A DNA stretch of 64,000 bases from an uncultured Clostridia bacterium (GTDB lineage: Bacteria > Bacillota > Clostridia > Oscillospirales > CAG-272), in the NCBI GenBank assembly GCA_944392615.1, contig CALXXF010000005.1, positions 1-64,000 on the forward strand. Direction: 5' to 3'. The position numbers and the translations under genes are program-made. Positions 35,454 to 43,938 of this stretch are shown piece after piece. Each line of letters opens with the position of its first letter. Position 1 is the stretch's first letter. The notes beneath the pieces are model-generated. The model saw nothing but the letters and a program-made list of their open reading frames with translations, did no database searches and was not told the DNA's origin.

Positions 35454-36629
35454 ATGAGAGAAGTAATTTTGTGCAAATACGGTGAGATAGTACTGAAGGG
35501 ACTTAACAAGTCATATTTTGAGAGCCTTCTCACCGCGCAGATAAAAAGAAGACTCAAGGAACTGGGAACATGCGATATAAGCACGTGTCAGTCTGTTCTT
35601 TACATAGAGCCGCGTTCAGACGATTTTGATTTTGAAGAAGCGCTGAGAAGAGTTAATACGGTTTTCGGTATATCCGCAGTCATACGCGCCGCCGCCTGTG
35701 AAAAGGATATGGAAGAAATAAAGAAGACGGCAGCAGAATATCTGCCCCGTTACATAAAAGGCACAGAGACCTTCAAGGTTACGGGAAAGCGCTCGGACAA
35801 GCGGTTCCCGTTTACATCTCCCGAAATATCGGCTGAGGTAGGAGGCGCCGTGCTTGAAAAAGTTCCTGGGCTTAAAGTCGATCTCTATTCTCCACAGCGG
35901 ATTTTTCACGTAGAAGTGCGTGAGAATGCGGCATACCTGCACGCCGAAGGTACAAGAGGTGCCGGCGGCATTCCGTGCGGAAGCGCCGGAAGGGCTCTTT
36001 TACTCCTGTCGGGCGGGATAGATTCTCCGGTAGCAGGATATATGATGGCGAAAAGAGGGGCTGTGATTGATGCCCTCCACTTCGAGAGCTTTCCGTATAC
36101 AAGCGAGAGGGCAAAAGAAAAGGTCGTGTCGCTTGCACATATTCTTGCCGAGTATACCGGAAAGCTGAACATGCATGTCATATCCCTCACCAGGATTCAG
36201 GAGCAGATGCGCCGGTCAGTGGAGGAAGAATATTTTACACTTCTCTTGAGGAGAAGCATGATGCGCCTTGCGGAACGCTGTGCCCGCAAATATTACTGCG
36301 AAGCTATCGTTACAGGTGAGAGTCTGGGGCAGGTGGCAAGCCAGACAATGCAGGCGCTCGGAGTTACCGACAGGGTGGTTGATATGCCCGTATTCAGGCC
36401 GTGCATAGGCATGGACAAGGAAGAGATAATAGCTATAGCCAGAAAAATAAATACATTCGAGACATCGATACTTCCGTATGAGGACTGCTGTACGGTATTT
36501 ACGCCTAAGCACCCCAAGACAAGGCCGTCCCTGGACAGGGTCGAGGAGCAGGAAAAACGCATGGATTTTTCATCGCTTGAAGACGAGGCTTTTGCAAATA
36601 CAGAGGAGATAACCGTCAAGCGCTATTGA
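35454..36629 (+). CDS. thiI: tRNA 4-thiouridine sulfurtransferase ThiI
   Basis: 391 residues, the short Firmicute form without a rhodanese domain. N-terminal ferredoxin-like and THUMP domains (residues 1-165) are followed by the PP-loop LLLSGGIDSPVAGYMM with Ser186-Ser191, SLGQVASQTMQ and the C-terminal DCCTVFTPKHPKTRP. It adenylates U8 of tRNA and transfers sulfur from a cysteine desulfurase. No desulfurase gene is adjacent. GGGAGA sits 5 bases before the ATG. Confidence 0.95.
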   Translation: MREVILCKYGEIVLKGLNKSYFESLLTAQIKRRLKELGTCDISTCQSVLYIEPRSDDFDFEEALRRVNTVFGISAVIRAAACEKDMEEIKKTAAEYLPRYIKGTETFKVTGKRSDKRFPFTSPEISAEVGGAVLEKVPGLKVDLYSPQRIFHVEVRENAAYLHAEGTRGAGGIPCGSAGRALLLLSGGIDSPVAGYMMAKRGAVIDALHFESFPYTSERAKEKVVSLAHILAEYTGKLNMHVISLTRIQEQMRRSVEEEYFTLLLRRSMMRLAERCARKYYCEAIVTGESLGQVASQTMQALGVTDRVVDMPVFRPCIGMDKEEIIAIARKINTFETSILPYEDCCTVFTPKHPKTRPSLDRVEEQEKRMDFSSLEDEAFANTEEITVKRY

Positions 36630-36673
36630 CAAAAAGCTGTCGCCTTTGCGATTCCGTCAGACCGGTCGCGCCC

Positions 36674-36770
36674 CGGTTGCGCCGTCAGGCCGATGCAGGG
36701 GGCGGCAGATAAGTATACCCCCGGTCGCGCCGTCAGGCCGATGCAGTGGGCAGCGGATAAGGATACCCCC
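36674..36770. repeat. 48-bp direct repeat, 2 copies
   Basis: CGGTTGCGCCGTCAGGCCG (36674) and CGGTCGCGCCGTCAGGCCG (36722) begin two 48-base units that differ at a handful of positions. The second runs into the terminator. Confidence 0.85.
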
Positions 36771-36801
36771 GGTCTTATGAAGGGCAAAAGACCGGGGGTA
36801 T
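36763..36801 (+). terminator. terminator after thiI
   Basis: ATACCCCCGGTCTT pairs perfectly with AAGACCGGGGGTAT around an 11-base loop; TTGCTTGC follows. It also lies at the end of the convergent gene. Confidence 0.75.
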
Positions 36802-36848
36802 TTGCTTGCATACAGGGCGGACTTATTCCTATACAGCGCGGTATGATT

Positions 36849-38123
36849 CTATTTCGGTAATATCTTGATGAACTTCAATATCAGAAGTGCGGATATGCCT
36901 ATGTTCCTGTATGGCGCAGGGGCTGTAAGTCCGACCCCTGTACAGAAGGCGTGTTTTTGATTTTCCTCGTAGATCCCGTTTATCTTTTCGCAGCAATCAT
37001 ACTGAAAGGGCGGGGAAGACAACGTCCGGTCAACTCCGTGGGCGTGGATAGGATCTTCGCTCTGCGTGTGCTGTCGGTAGTCTGTTGAGATATCGGCAGG
37101 TTCTTCCGTATGCTCTTGATTTGAAATAGCCTCATCCTGCGAATCTTGTGAAAGATCCGCGTCATTTCCGCCGTCCGGTGAAATCTGGCTTTCGGAGCCT
37201 TCTTCGGTAACTCCGTTTTCCTGCGTCGTCTCCTCGCTTTTCCCTTCGTCAGGTACGGCCGATTCTCCGGGCTGAGGCTGCAGCGTGTCGCTTGTGGAAA
37301 CGTCCGCTTGTTCAGAAGTTACATCTGTGACAGGAAGAGGTTCTTGCGTCTCTTCTTGCTGAGATGTGGTTACGGCAGTCTCCGGAGCTTCCACAGTCTC
37401 CGGGGTTTCCACAGTCTCCGGAGCTTCCACAGTTTCCGGAGCTTTTGTAGTGTCCACATACTCTTCTTTTACAGCATTGAGACTTTTCCAGGTCTTTGCC
37501 CTGTATGCGGTGTAAAAATCATTCCATGTGAACGCCCGTGAGTAAACCTTGCAAGCGCTTGCGGCAGTGGTGCCGTTGCATTCATAGCTTACGAATCCGT
37601 CGTCATATATTTTCCATACTATCAACGAATGCGTGCCTATCCGTATATGGGCTCCAGCACCCGCCTCTTTTATGTAACGTTCTATATCTCCGGCGTCATA
37701 GCTCCATGCGCTGAGCGAAGAGCCGAGAATGTTTTCAAACATGTATGCCGTGTCTCCGTAATCTATGGCGCCGTACATGCGGTACTGACAGAACCGCGCG
37801 AAGCCGATGCACTGTACTCCGAGAAGGTCGATTTCACATGTGCGGGGATCTCCTGTTTTCCAGTAGCGCATGCAGTTACAGTTGCTCCCGGAAGCAATGC
37901 AGTCGACCCCCGTGTTATGGCAGGTGCATGCCTTTGAATCTTTGGTGAAAAAAGAGCCGAGCGGGTATTCGTCAACAGGCACATCCGCTACCGAAAGCGG
38001 TTCCTTTACGCCTGCTCCCATCAGGGCGGCGCAGGGCAGGGAGCCTGTAATAAGCGCCGCCGTCGCTGCCGTGACGAGCAAAAAAACAAGCGCGCGCTTT
38101 GATACGTGATAATCTGATTGCAT
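36849..38123 (-). CDS. secreted Cys-rich CHAP-like protein with PET-repeat linker
   Basis: 424 residues. A signal peptide or membrane anchor (residues about 10-35) precedes a Cys-rich stretch (CTCHN at 66-70, CNCMRYW at 82-88). A CHAP/NlpC-like core has candidate catalytic Cys105 (VQCIGFARF), His165 (GTHSLIVW) and a third residue in SYECNG (181-183). From residue 215 a long low-complexity linker holds tandem APETVE/TPETVE units, then Ser/Gln/Glu-rich sequence, and the last 15 residues are hydrophobic. CHAP enzymes are peptidoglycan amidases or endopeptidases. The fit is by motif order only, so wall hydrolysis is inference. The N-terminal cysteines are unusual. Confidence 0.65.
   Translation of the reverse strand: MQSDYHVSKRALVFLLVTAATAALITGSLPCAALMGAGVKEPLSVADVPVDEYPLGSFFTKDSKACTCHNTGVDCIASGSNCNCMRYWKTGDPRTCEIDLLGVQCIGFARFCQYRMYGAIDYGDTAYMFENILGSSLSAWSYDAGDIERYIKEAGAGAHIRIGTHSLIVWKIYDDGFVSYECNGTTAASACKVYSRAFTWNDFYTAYRAKTWKSLNAVKEEYVDTTKAPETVEAPETVETPETVEAPETAVTTSQQEETQEPLPVTDVTSEQADVSTSDTLQPQPGESAVPDEGKSEETTQENGVTEEGSESQISPDGGNDADLSQDSQDEAISNQEHTEEPADISTDYRQHTQSEDPIHAHGVDRTLSSPPFQYDCCEKINGIYEENQKHAFCTGVGLTAPAPYRNIGISALLILKFIKILPK
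37388..37445 (-). repeat. 18-bp in-frame repeat in the PET linker
   Basis: Three to four units of CCGGAGcTTCCACAGTcT (18 bases, six codons) encode the repeated PETVEA/PETVET of the secreted protein. Confidence 0.85.
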
Positions 38124-38181
38124 ATGACCATTCCTTTTTTATATCCTGACGGAATCGCGCTCAGGCGCTCCGACAGGATAT

Positions 38182-38210
38182 ATTATACTATTTATATACA
38201 CAAATATCAA
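38182..38210 (-). promoter_or_regulatory. promoter of the CHAP-like gene
   Basis: On the minus strand TTGATA (38210-38205), 17 bases, TATAAT (38187-38182), about 60 bases before the ATG. Confidence 0.8.
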
Positions 38211-38377
38211 CAATTATAGCATAATATGCAAATAGTAAATACAGGAATTAGAGTAAAATTTTTACTTTTGTCATAAGCCGTCCTGGTCCGGATATGCGGC
38301 GGGAAAAAACGAACTTAAGATCAGTCCCAAAACAAAAGCTCATTTCCGATAAAACAGAAGCTCAGCTGCGATAAAAC

Positions 38378-38430
38378 AAAAGACCGGGTACAAGCGCACA
38401 GCTACTCAGGTGCGCCTGCCCGGTCTTTTT
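38378..38430. terminator. bidirectional terminator before the mannosidase end
   Basis: AAAAGACCGGG pairs with CCCGGTCTTTT around a loop of about 30 bases that has its own small stem (GCGCAC/GTGCGC). It serves the minus-strand mannosidase. The rest of 38211-38490 holds no gene. Confidence 0.8.
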
Positions 38431-38490
38431 GCAGGTTTTTTTTGAAAACCTATTTTGAGTATATCTTCTTTTTACAGTTTGCCGTTTACA

Positions 38491-41355
38491 TCACTTTGTT
38501 TTTACCGTGACATTCAGAAGGCTGTACGGGGCTATACTGAATTCAAATGTGTTCTTTGAGACACTCGCATTCCTGTCAACGGCTCTTTCGCTGTTGTCGG
38601 AAAACGACACATTGTCTATATCGCTGTCGAACACAAAGCCGCACGTGTCCTCGGTGCCTCCGGTGTTGTAAAGCCTTATGAGAAGTCCGTTCTGCTCAGC
38701 CTCTATAGCCGATATCACAGACGAAGCGGAGGAAAAGCCGAAGAGATTTCCGGAAGTGGGCAGGGTGCCGTCATGCTTCAGAGCAGGCTGATATGAAAGC
38801 TTGTTGTTTATTGAGGTCGCATTGTCTTCAAGAATTTTTCTGTCGGCGTCAAAAACTCCGACTGCGAACTCTATACGGTGCCTTCCTCTCTCAGGATACG
38901 GGTCGGGAGAGGTTGCGCTGTTTATAAACGTCGAGACAAGCGTGCCGTCCGGGCAGCCTCTGTACCCGTATTTTCCTTCGTTCACAACGGCAACGCATTT
39001 TGCAAGCGTCTCGTTTACTGCCGCTCCGTACTGGAGGCCGGGAACGTCGTGATTTATCGCGGTGCGTGAGACAGCGCCTGCAGGCACGTCGTAAAGGAAG
39101 CTGTCGGCGGATGCCGCGGGAAGCTCATAGGTGAGCACGGGTATTGTATCTCCCCCGGCTTCATGCCAGTCGATATCAAGCGAGACGTTAAATGCCTTTG
39201 CTCCGCGGTCTAAATATATCGTCTGTTTTATTACAGAGCCGCGTATCCTGTATTCGGTATAAAATCCGTTTCTCAGAGCACCCGAAACGCTGCGGCATAT
39301 ACGGACTGCCTTGTCTACCGGAGTTACCTTCAGATAATTGCCTATGCACCATGCATTGGATGTGGCGCATTCGGTATCCACGAGCCTGAGGCCCGCCTTT
39401 GCTCCGGCTTTCAGAAATTCGCGTCCGTTTCCGGTGTCCTTCAGTGATACCAGCTGACCGTTCATGCAGTCAAATTCGGCGCGCAGATACTCGTTTTCAA
39501 GAACAAAATTTCGCACATCGTTCCCGTTTGTCCTGTGCTGGCCCTGAAAATATATCGGATAATCGCCTTCAAGCTCTTTTTCACGCAGTACAACTGTGGT
39601 ATATCCATAAGGCGCCACCTTTGCCATTACAAGCACTTTGAAGTATTTGTGATCCCAGTATGTCTCAAGATGAGACGAAAGGAGCTGGAAGGGAAGGTCG
39701 TTTCCTGCGGCGTCGGTCACGCTGACTCTGCGCAGGTCAGCCGTCCAGTCCCACACTGTTATCTCGACCGGCTCGTCTTTCATGACCGGGGTGGGATTGA
39801 AAACGCAGAATATTCGTGTCTTGCCGTTTCCGCGTTCGCTTCTCGGCATTGAACTGGTAAAACCGTCAACTCCGTATCCTGCGCCGGCGCCTTCCGCCTG
39901 CGAGTCCGGGTCCTGAGGGTCGGTTTCTATTCCGGAGGTGTTTATCTTGTCGGTCAGCTTCTTCATACTTCCGGAAAACATCGTCTGGGCTGCGGCGAGC
40001 GATTCGGAAAACAGACCCATTGCGTGCTCGCGGCTGTCCTGCACGCAGGAGCCTGTGAGTATATCATGGAAATGCGTGAACAACACGTTGTGCCATGCCT
40101 TTTCGAGATATCTGTCTGAAAACGGCACACCTGCCTTGACGTTTGCCATGGCAGCCATTGCTTCCGCATTCACGAGCGCTCTCTCGCATGCGCGGTTTGC
40201 CTTCTTGAGTCTTGACTGTGTCGTATAGCATCCGGGGGCAAAGTAGTTGAGCTCATGGTCCACGACCGGAAGGCTGTCTCTTACCGACTCCGCCTCGGCA
40301 AAAAACTCGGAGAGTGTTCCGAATTTTATCTGCGGAAATATCGGCCACGATGCCATTTCGACTGCTCTCTCTATGTCGCGCCTTGTTGGTCCTCCTCCGT
40401 GGTCACCGACGCCGTATACTATCAGCCCCGTCTTGAAGCCGGAGCAGCGCCTTGATATGTCTATTATACCTGCGCCTATCTTCGGCGTTATGCCGCTGTT
40501 GTACCAATACTGTTCGCGGTAACAGAGAAGCTCTTTTCCCGACGGGCTCTTCCAGCGGTACAGCGCCTGGTCTCCGTCGAGCGCGCGGCAGTGATAGTAG
40601 TATTTCACTCCTGAGAACATGTCTATCTCCGGTATGTGCGCCGAGTGTCCGAACGTGTCGGGAGAGAAGTCTACTTCGAGCTTGTCGGCGTCAACTCCCC
40701 AGTGCTCTTTCATGTATCTCTTGGTGTATTTTATATGACGCAGAAGGCTTTCGGTGTTCGGCATGTTTTTGTCGGTTTCCACCCATGCGGAGGCGGTTAC
40801 CTCCCACCTTCCTTCATGTATGCGCTTCTTTATCTCTTCGGCAAGCTCAGGGTCAAATTCCTCGGCTATTTTATATACAGCCGCCTGAGACTGGGAAAAA
40901 CAGAAATCCGGGTATTCGTTCATTATGTCGAGCATGGTGCGGAAGGTGGCGAGAGTTGCAGCAACTGTTTCGTGCCAGCTCCACATCCAGTTCATGTCTA
41001 TGTGTGCATGACCTGCAAGTATGAGTTTGTACTGTTTCGCCGTTTCTTTTAGAGGGAGCATCAGCTTTTCGGCGTTCTTGCAGTCGGCTTTTGTTATGAC
41101 TCCCTGATCCCTGACTTTTTCAAGCAGAAGGTCCAGGGCGCTTTCTATTTCCTTTTCGAAAGCCGCACCTGAGGAATCGGAAAGTCTTATGGCAAAATCA
41201 AGCTCGCCGAGTATCCTCCGTATGTATTTGTTTGGGGGAGTAATATGCATGTACTCCTCGCGCGGCATTCCGAAGGTCTCTTCATAGTGCGTTATCTCGC
41301 GGTTGCCTCCGATCTTCTGCTTGAGATCGGAATATTTCTGAGACAGCTTTGACAT
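38491..41355 (-). CDS. GH38 alpha-mannosidase
   Basis: 954 residues, cytoplasmic (no signal peptide). GH38 catalytic domain: zinc ligands in AGHAHIDMNWMWSW, the nucleophile Asp in FSPDTFGHS, and HFHDILTGSC. A linker helical bundle and the C-terminal beta-sandwich domains follow. It removes alpha-mannose from imported glycans or N-glycan fragments. I chose the ATG at 41355 because GAGAGG lies about 8 bases upstream; a GTG 9 bases earlier overlaps that site. It has its own promoter and terminator and no transporter gene beside it. Together with the GH97 lipoprotein it points to glycan foraging. Confidence 0.95.
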   Translation of the reverse strand: MSKLSQKYSDLKQKIGGNREITHYEETFGMPREEYMHITPPNKYIRRILGELDFAIRLSDSSGAAFEKEIESALDLLLEKVRDQGVITKADCKNAEKLMLPLKETAKQYKLILAGHAHIDMNWMWSWHETVAATLATFRTMLDIMNEYPDFCFSQSQAAVYKIAEEFDPELAEEIKKRIHEGRWEVTASAWVETDKNMPNTESLLRHIKYTKRYMKEHWGVDADKLEVDFSPDTFGHSAHIPEIDMFSGVKYYYHCRALDGDQALYRWKSPSGKELLCYREQYWYNSGITPKIGAGIIDISRRCSGFKTGLIVYGVGDHGGGPTRRDIERAVEMASWPIFPQIKFGTLSEFFAEAESVRDSLPVVDHELNYFAPGCYTTQSRLKKANRACERALVNAEAMAAMANVKAGVPFSDRYLEKAWHNVLFTHFHDILTGSCVQDSREHAMGLFSESLAAAQTMFSGSMKKLTDKINTSGIETDPQDPDSQAEGAGAGYGVDGFTSSMPRSERGNGKTRIFCVFNPTPVMKDEPVEITVWDWTADLRRVSVTDAAGNDLPFQLLSSHLETYWDHKYFKVLVMAKVAPYGYTTVVLREKELEGDYPIYFQGQHRTNGNDVRNFVLENEYLRAEFDCMNGQLVSLKDTGNGREFLKAGAKAGLRLVDTECATSNAWCIGNYLKVTPVDKAVRICRSVSGALRNGFYTEYRIRGSVIKQTIYLDRGAKAFNVSLDIDWHEAGGDTIPVLTYELPAASADSFLYDVPAGAVSRTAINHDVPGLQYGAAVNETLAKCVAVVNEGKYGYRGCPDGTLVSTFINSATSPDPYPERGRHRIEFAVGVFDADRKILEDNATSINNKLSYQPALKHDGTLPTSGNLFGFSSASSVISAIEAEQNGLLIRLYNTGGTEDTCGFVFDSDIDNVSFSDNSERAVDRNASVSKNTFEFSIAPYSLLNVTVKTK

Positions 41356-41465
41356 GGCACACACCTCTCTTTGTCATAGTAGTTTTTATGCGGACCTGTG
41401 TACAAATATGTATGGTCCGTTGTTTCAACAGCCCCCGCTCACTGCGGCTGAACTGCACCACCTCA

Positions 41466-41494
41466 ATTATAATATCAATGCGGAATAAAAACAA
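41466..41494 (-). promoter_or_regulatory. promoter of the GH38 gene
   Basis: On the minus strand TTGTTT (41494-41489), 17 bases, TATAAT (41471-41466), 111 bases before the start. Confidence 0.7.
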
Positions 41495-41694
41495 GTCTTT
41501 TTTGAAACTATGTGATCTTTCAGAAACGGCGGAACAGCTCGCCGGCTGTGCCGTCGCTCTTACAAGCAAAACCGTAGGGTGCACAGGCGCGTGAACGGCT
41601 CGCATTGCTGTAGTCCGCGCAGACATGCGTCTTCATCAGGAGAGCGAATATATCCTTTGAAGGTTCAAGCCGGCTTTAACAGACCGCCTTGCAC

Positions 41695-41755
41695 GTTCCT
41701 GAAAGCCCGTTGCAAATGAAGCTTTGCGGATATTCTGAAAGCCCGTTGCAAAACA
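41695..41755. repeat. 38-bp spaced duplicate
   Basis: CTGAAAGCCCGTTGCAAA occurs at about 41698 and 41736, right after the secG terminator. The rest of 41495-41755 shows no gene. Confidence 0.7.
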
Positions 41756-41758
41756 AAA

Positions 41759-41788
41759 AATACCGCACACATCTTTGTGTGCGGTATT
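41759..41788 (-). terminator. terminator of secG
   Basis: AATACCGCACACA pairs with TGTGTGCGGTATT around TCTT; T-rich sequence follows on the minus strand (TTTTTTGTTTTG). Confidence 0.9.
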
Positions 41789-41840
41789 TATATCAAATGA
41801 ACGAAAGTATGGTGGCACCTACTGTGCCGACAGGCCCATT

Positions 41841-42275
41841 TTACTCAGCGTCGTCAGACGGCGCCTCTGTAGCGGGCGAAGCCTCCGTAGTAGTCGGGGC
41901 GGCGCTTGTATCGTCCGCTCCGCTTGTTGTCTGCTCGGGTTCTTCTTCCTCTTCCTCTTCCTCGGTCGTAGCCGAAGTCTCAGGGAGACCGTAATAGTCA
42001 TCGGGATTGCCGTAGTCGACCTTTGCCTTGGAAAGCTGGGTGACGTAAAAGGTGATAACAATGGCAACAAATATTATAGAAAGTACCAAAACGAGCTTGT
42101 TGCGTCTTTTATCCTTGGTCTTTACCTTGCCCTGCCCGAAAAAGTTTTCCGAGGCACTTCCCGTTATGGTAGCTGAAAGACCGGTGTCCTTGCTCGAAAT
42201 AAGAAGGATCGTAACGGTAAGGATGACCGCCATGACGCATATGGCGATGCCCAGTACGATTTCAAGAATTTCCAA
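41841..42275 (-). CDS. secG: preprotein translocase subunit SecG with acidic tail
   Basis: Two membrane helices (residues about 4-27 and 61-80) flank the SecG loop ISSKDTGLSATITGSASENFFGQGK. SecG aids the SecYEG channel. The start is uncertain. An ATG at 42290 has no ribosome site in front of it, but GGAGG inside its first codons lies 8 bases before an in-frame TTG at 42275. That gives MEILEIVLGIA, the usual SecG beginning. The product is 144 residues instead of about 75-80. The extra C-terminal 60 residues are Glu/Thr/Ala/Pro-rich (an unbroken run of eight Glu, then SATEAP-like sequence). No similar extension is familiar to me. Confidence 0.88.
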   Translation of the reverse strand: MEILEIVLGIAICVMAVILTVTILLISSKDTGLSATITGSASENFFGQGKVKTKDKRRNKLVLVLSIIFVAIVITFYVTQLSKAKVDYGNPDDYYGLPETSATTEEEEEEEEPEQTTSGADDTSAAPTTTEASPATEAPSDDAE

Positions 42276-42452
42276 TTTCAATTCCTCCATGTAAGAGAAC
42301 TATGCACACGCAGGAGGCTGTGCAAAAAGAAACCCGGGGCAAGCATGAACGTCTCCCCCGAGCACGAAAAATCGGGATCTGTCTTAAATTGAACCGCTTG
42401 TCCACGGAGTGCGCCGAATTGCGGTCGCGGCGGAGAAAACTCCGCCGCAGTG

Positions 42453-42529
42453 TGGTGGGCCATCAGGGACTCGAACCCCGGACCAACCGGTTATGAGCCG
42501 GTAGCTCTGACCAACTGAGCTAATGGCCC
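42453..42529 (-). tRNA. tRNA with CAT anticodon (elongator Met or Ile2)
   Basis: A 77-base cloverleaf, acceptor GGGCCAT/ATGGCCC, anticodon loop CTCATAA, encoded CCA. It lacks the initiator features. The body could be elongator Met or the lysidine-modified tRNA-Ile2 that reads ATA, which the genes here use heavily. Sequence by eye does not settle it. Confidence 0.93.
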
Positions 42530-42561
42530 GCAAACAAACGCCCTTCACAAAGGCAGAAGTA

Positions 42562-42590
42562 AGTATATCACACAAAAACATGTTTGTCAA
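42562..42590 (-). promoter_or_regulatory. consensus promoter of the CAT tRNA
   Basis: On the minus strand TTGACA (42590-42585), 17 bases, TATACT (42567-42562), 33 bases before the tRNA. The rest of 42591-42765 holds no gene. Confidence 0.88.
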
Positions 42591-42765
42591 TACCATATTT
42601 CAAAAAAAATTGAAATATGGAAAAAAATAAATCCGGCATAAATCCGGCACCGCATTTATCACCGGCAGAGGCGGCTATATAGCCGTTAATGCCTTTTACG
42701 CAGAGCTTCCGCAACATGGCATTGCAGAAGCTCTGCATAAAACAAGGACCGGCTTTGCGGGAAGA

Positions 42766-43938
42766 TCAAGCCTGCACGCCAGACGGCTGTTCTTCGGTAT
42801 TATCGTCTGTTTTGCGGCTCTGTCTGAGCAGCTCTTCAACGCAGTCACATATATCGCTTGCCGCATGCCTGTTTATATACTTTGCCTGCGCGTTTTTCAT
42901 CTCTTTAGCATAGTTTTCATCAAATATGCGTATGAGCGCGCTTTTTATTTCGCGGCGCGGCTTTCTGACGTAAAGGCTCATTCCGAGCCCTGCGAAAAAG
43001 GCGGCGTTTATAGTTTCACAGCCAGGGATCGGAGCAAGATGTATGAGCGGTGTTCCGGTAACCGCCGCTTCGGTGGAGGAAAGACCTCCGGGCTTTCCTA
43101 TGAAGCAGTCGCACGCCTTCATGTAGACAGCCATTTTATCGGTGCTCTTCAATATCACGAGTTTGTTATTGCCCGAATATTTTACGGACAGTCTGCGGAA
43201 AAGCTTTTCGTTGTTTCCGCACACTACCGTGAGGCGTATATCTTCTCTTTTGCTCACATATGACACCAGTGTGCGCAGGGCGGTCGTGAGCTTCCCGGCC
43301 CCGATGCTGCCGCCTGACAGCAACAGGTACTTTATTTCCGGTTCATAGCCAAGCGTTTTCCTCGCCTCTTCTCTCGTCATGCCGTCTGTGAACGCCGCCC
43401 TCACGGGTATGCCGCAGGACCTCAGCTTTTCCCTCGGTATGCCATAACCGACGTATTGCGGTTCGAGCAGGTCGCAAGCCGTTACAGTAAGGTCGCAGTT
43501 AGACTCCTCCATGAAGGGTATGCAGGCATAGTCGGTGGATATAAGTACAGTGGGAGGTACCTCAAAGCCTGTGTTTCTCAGATTTGCAAGTATAAGCGTC
43601 GGATAAAGATGAGGCATGAGTATGAAGTCAAAATGATTTTCCGAAAGGTATCTGCGCATGTGCGGTACCATTCTGCGGTTCAGCCTGTATACCGGGGATT
43701 TTATCGGGAGATGACGGTATTTTTCAGCCAGAAAATAAGCGAATCCGAAAATGCGGGGGGATTTCTGTACCAGTTTTACGTAAGAGTTGCTTATCACGAG
43801 GCTGACTTTTTCGCCCGCAAGTGTGTATGGGTCGAGAAAGGTAACGTTGTGTCCTCTTTTTTTCAGCTCATCGGCAAGAGCCATCCCGGCGCTGTTGTGA
43901 CCTCCGCCGGTCGAGCAAGACATTATAAGCGCTTCCAT
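42766..43938 (-). CDS. MGDG-synthase/UgtP-like glycosyltransferase (GT28)
   Basis: 390 residues. The N-terminal lipid-acceptor domain begins MEALIMSCSTGGGHNSAG, with MPHLYPTLIL and STDYACIPFME. The C-terminal UDP-sugar domain has LLLSGGSIGAGK and CFIGKPGGLSSTEA followed by GTPLIHLAPIPGCE. The family glycosylates diacylglycerol to make glycolipids, the anchor of lipoteichoic acid. The ATG at 43938 follows AGGA by 10 bases and is preferred to a GTG at 43956. It overlaps plsY upstream by 16 bases, so the two are coupled. This supports a role in membrane lipid synthesis. Confidence 0.88.
   Translation of the reverse strand: MEALIMSCSTGGGHNSAGMALADELKKRGHNVTFLDPYTLAGEKVSLVISNSYVKLVQKSPRIFGFAYFLAEKYRHLPIKSPVYRLNRRMVPHMRRYLSENHFDFILMPHLYPTLILANLRNTGFEVPPTVLISTDYACIPFMEESNCDLTVTACDLLEPQYVGYGIPREKLRSCGIPVRAAFTDGMTREEARKTLGYEPEIKYLLLSGGSIGAGKLTTALRTLVSYVSKREDIRLTVVCGNNEKLFRRLSVKYSGNNKLVILKSTDKMAVYMKACDCFIGKPGGLSSTEAAVTGTPLIHLAPIPGCETINAAFFAGLGMSLYVRKPRREIKSALIRIFDENYAKEMKNAQAKYINRHAASDICDCVEELLRQSRKTDDNTEEQPSGVQA

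Noticed and set aside
40452-41052. Long antisense frames within the mannosidase gene
   Set aside because: Codon-bias shadows of the GH38 gene, which has all catalytic motifs in frame.
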